Notes under the pieces: model-generated
The model's input: only the letters and a program-made list of their open reading frames with translations
Databases searched by the model: none
Told to the model about the DNA's origin: nothing
Part shown: in pieces, positions 14,564 to 16,561 of the stretch
Position numbering within the stretch: position 1 is the first letter of the stretch
How the letters are laid out: each line of letters opens with the position of its first letter
Source: Nitrospira sp.
GTDB lineage: Bacteria; Nitrospirota; Nitrospiria; Nitrospirales; Nitrospiraceae
Assembly: GCA_025360665.1 (NCBI GenBank)
Contig: JANYBU010000115.1
Coordinates: forward strand, 1 to 16,561
Length of the DNA: 16,561 nt
Reading direction: 5' to 3'
Translations under genes and position numbers: made by a program

Positions 14564-14588
14564 GCATGGTACGATCCCCGTACCATGC
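14564..14588. promoter_or_regulatory. Perfect 10-bp inverted repeat covering the lhr start codon
   Basis: GCATGGTACG (14564-14573) and CGTACCATGC (14579-14588) flank ATCCC. The left arm overlaps a possible extended -10 TGGTACGAT (14567-14575) and the right arm contains the lhr ATG (14585). It could be an operator, a start-codon-hiding hairpin, or the terminator of the lipoprotein gene. Confidence 0.5.
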
Positions 14589-16561
14589 CGCTCTCCCGAT
14601 TCCACCCTCTCATTGCCGAATGGTTTCGCTCGCAAGTTGGCCAGCCCACCGATGTTCAGGTGCAGGCTTGGCCGGCCATTCAATCGGGGGCTGATGTGCT
14701 GATTGCTGCGCCGACTGGCTCCGGCAAGACGTTCGCCGCCTTTCTCTCCTGCATCGATCACCTCTTCAAGCAAGCACTCGCGCGTGAACTCGATGACCAT
14801 ACGCAGGTGCTCTACATCTCGCCGCTGAAAGCGCTTAGCAACGACATCCAGAAAAACCTACAACAGCCACTGGCTGAAATCGGGAACGCAGCCTTGTCTA
14901 CCGGGCTCTTGATGCCGGAACTCCGTGTGTTGGTCCGCACCGGCGACACGCCGATGACGGAGCGCCAGCAAATGCTCAAGCGGCCACCCCATATTCTCGT
15001 CACGACGCCAGAGTCGCTCTATATTTTATTGACGGCAGAGAAGAGCCGCCGACTCCTACAGACGGTCCGGACCGTCATCGTCGATGAAATCCACGCCGTG
15101 GAACCGAATAAACGAGGTGCCCACCTGGCTCTGTCGTTGGAGCGATTGGAGGCGCTGACGCTCACGAAACCTCAACGCATCGGGCTCTCCGCGACACAGC
15201 GGCCGATCGAAACCGTCGCTCGATTCCTAGTAGGAAATCGACAGCCGGCTCAGGCATCCTTGTTCACACCCCTCACGCCTGACGCCTCACGCCTCACGAA
15301 CCCTTGTCAGATCATCGACGTGGGGCACAAGCGTGAAATGGATCTGGCTGTGGAAGTGCCGAAGGACGAACTGAGCGCCGTGGCCACGAACGCGATTTGG
15401 GCCGATGTCTATGATCGCGTCGCTGAGCTGGTCCGCCAGCATCGCTCGACCTTGGTCTTCGTCAATACGAGGCGTCTTGCCGAACGAGTGTCACACTCCC
15501 TGGAAGAGCGACTGCGAGATTTAGGCGCTGACGTCGTCGCGGCGCACCATGGCAGCCTCTCGCGCCAGATTCGCTTGTCGGCGGAAGAACGGCTCAAGAG
15601 CGGCAAGACACGTGTCGTCGTCGCCACGGCCTCGCTGGAACTCGGCATCGATATCGGCGCTGTGGATCTCGTCTGTCAGATCGGTTCGCCCCGCGCGATT
15701 GCCACCTGTCTGCAGCGGGTTGGCCGGGCCGGCCACTGGATCAAGGCCATTCCCAAGGGCCGTCTCTTCGCCATGACGAGGAACGACTTGCTCGAATGTG
15801 CGGCGCTGATGCGGGCAATTCTGACAGGAGTCTTGGATCGCATTGCCATACCGCCGGCCCCGCTCGATATTTTGGCGCAGCAACTGGTGGCTGCAGCGGC
15901 GACACAGACCTGGCAGGAAGACGATTTGTTCGATCTCTGCCGACGGGCCGATCCCTATCGGGCGTTAGCGCGTTCGGAGTTCGATCAGGTGGTGCGGATG
16001 TTGGCGGATGGGATTGCGACCAATCGCGGGCGTGGTCTGGCCTATCTGTTTCACGATCGGATCAATCGCCGTATCAAAGGCCGGCGAGGGGCGCGACTGG
16101 CGGCGATCACATGCGGCGGGGCCATCCCGGACACAGCGAACTATGCCGTAGTCGCGGAGCCTGAAGGCACGGTCGTGGGATCGGTCGATGAAGACTTTGC
16201 GGTGGAAAGTCTGGCGGGCGACATCATGTTGCTGGGCAATACCTCCTGGCGCATCAAGGGCATAGAGAGGGGCAAAGTGCGGGTGGAAGACGCCCACGGA
16301 GCACCACCCAACATTCCTTTCTGGCGCGGCGAGGCGCCGTCGAGGACGGCGGAACTGTCAGCTGAAGTGGCAACATTGCGGCAAGCGATTGCCGAGCGGT
16401 TGTCTTCCTCCAATCCGGCTATCAGCCATCAGCTCCGATTCTGTACCCATCACGCATCACCCATCACCCATCACGTGGTTGCGGCAGGAATGCGGCCTCG
16501 ACCAGCGCGGCGCACAACAGGCTATCGAGTATGTGCTGGCAGGCAAGGCTATCCTGGGAAC
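14585..16561 (+). CDS. lhr: Lhr-type large ATP-dependent helicase, 5' part, with internal frame disruption
   Basis: The gene starts MPLSRFHPLIAEWF, as Lhr proteins do, and runs off the right edge. Superfamily 2 motifs visible: Walker A APTGSGKT (residues 42-49), ISPLKALSND, TPESLY, DEIH (167-170), SAT (202-204), TLVFVNTRRLAERV (~289), ATASLELGIDIG and QRVGRAGHW (~380). A winged-helix region follows, with NTSWRI and IPFWRGEAPSRTAELSAEV. Lhr enzymes are 3'-5' translocating helicases linked to DNA repair. Two heptamer arrays interrupt the gene. The first (15270-15297) adds an in-frame segment between SAT and IIDVGHKR. At the second (16419-16474) the Lhr-like sequence moves to the +1 frame: downstream, WLRQECGLDQRGAQQAIEYV is read from base 16476. 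The original frame stays open to the window end but encodes unrelated residues. Confidence 0.93.
   Translation, partial: MPLSRFHPLIAEWFRSQVGQPTDVQVQAWPAIQSGADVLIAAPTGSGKTFAAFLSCIDHLFKQALARELDDHTQVLYISPLKALSNDIQKNLQQPLAEIGNAALSTGLLMPELRVLVRTGDTPMTERQQMLKRPPHILVTTPESLYILLTAEKSRRLLQTVRTVIVDEIHAVEPNKRGAHLALSLERLEALTLTKPQRIGLSATQRPIETVARFLVGNRQPAQASLFTPLTPDASRLTNPCQIIDVGHKREMDLAVEVPKDELSAVATNAIWADVYDRVAELVRQHRSTLVFVNTRRLAERVSHSLEERLRDLGADVVAAHHGSLSRQIRLSAEERLKSGKTRVVVATASLELGIDIGAVDLVCQIGSPRAIATCLQRVGRAGHWIKAIPKGRLFAMTRNDLLECAALMRAILTGVLDRIAIPPAPLDILAQQLVAAAATQTWQEDDLFDLCRRADPYRALARSEFDQVVRMLADGIATNRGRGLAYLFHDRINRRIKGRRGARLAAITCGGAIPDTANYAVVAEPEGTVVGSVDEDFAVESLAGDIMLLGNTSWRIKGIERGKVRVEDAHGAPPNIPFWRGEAPSRTAELSAEVATLRQAIAERLSSSNPAISHQLRFCTHHASPITHHVVAAGMRPRPARRTTGYRVCAGRQGYPGN
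15270..15297 (+). repeat. Heptamer array 1 inside lhr (in frame)
   Basis: Four 7-base units with consensus SCCTSAC: CCCTCAC, GCCTGAC and two GCCTCAC. They are translated as part of a Thr/Pro/Ser/Leu-rich segment (about residues 226-240) that separates helicase domain 1 from the IIDVGHKR strand and has no counterpart in the usual Lhr layout. Confidence 0.8.
16419..16474 (+). repeat. Heptamer array 2 inside lhr, at a frame change
   Basis: Eight consecutive 7-base units in register: CTATCAG, CCATCAG, two degenerate units, then CCATCAC, GCATCAC, CCATCAC and CCATCAC (the last four at 16447-16474). Upstream of the array the lhr frame starts codons at positions giving remainder 2 modulo 3; downstream the Lhr-like frame starts one base later. 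Confidence 0.85.

Noticed and set aside
15270..16474. CRISPR array
   Set aside because: The repeats are 7-base tandem units without spacers, and no cas gene is present.
1..16561. Insertion sequence, prophage or tRNA gene
   Set aside because: I saw no transposase or phage protein, no terminal repeats with target duplication and no tRNA-like cloverleaf.

Overview
The window looks like chromosomal DNA of a GC-rich, free-living bacterium, most likely a Nitrospira-type member of the Nitrospirota. That assignment is an inference from protein flavour, the intergenic repeats and the mixed start signals; there is no rRNA or other marker to prove it. I see no tRNA, rRNA, CRISPR, transposase or phage gene.

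Layout, left to right. (1) 2-1455: the 3' end of a hybrid sensor histidine kinase (ATPase core, then two receiver domains) followed 2 bases later by a stand-alone HPt protein, which makes a multistep phosphorelay. (2) 1456-3152: a gene-poor stretch with three small exported proteins. One is a 52-residue protein on the minus strand with a perfect ribosome binding site. Another has a perfect ribosome binding site placed in front of ATA instead of ATG. Perfect 17-bp terminator hairpins separate them. (3) 3393-7683: cca-type tRNA nucleotidyltransferase (+), an unrecognised 223-aa protein (-), an MFS transporter (-) and a J-domain protein (+). (4) 7767-10191: a minus-strand pair, a class V aminotransferase then an amidohydrolase 22 bases downstream. 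(5) 10409-12856: a CPBP membrane protease (+) and an atypical SDR (-), converging on a 125-bp hairpin element that fills the whole gap between their stop codons. (6) 12955-16561: a beta-propeller lipoprotein gene broken by an apparent 11-bp deletion, then the 5' part of an lhr-type DEAD/DEAH helicase gene that runs off the right edge.

Three patterns cut across the genes. First, a family of 7-nt tandem repeats with a TCAC core (GTGA on the other strand) occurs at both convergent gene ends (cca/223-aa gene and J-domain/amidohydrolase) and twice inside the lhr coding sequence. The second lhr array coincides with a +1 frame change, so lhr is either broken or switchable by repeat number. Second, at least four genes (cca, the 223-aa gene, the J-domain gene, the CPBP gene), and probably lhr, lack a Shine-Dalgarno sequence and instead carry a -10-like hexamer ending 6-9 bases before the ATG, as expected of leaderless mRNAs. 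The exported-protein genes have strong Shine-Dalgarno sequences. Third, a palindromic TGTCTGG/TTTGG repeat sits in two divergent promoter regions. No single gene cluster here is an obvious new system; the heptamer arrays in lhr and the leaderless start architecture are the most unusual signals.
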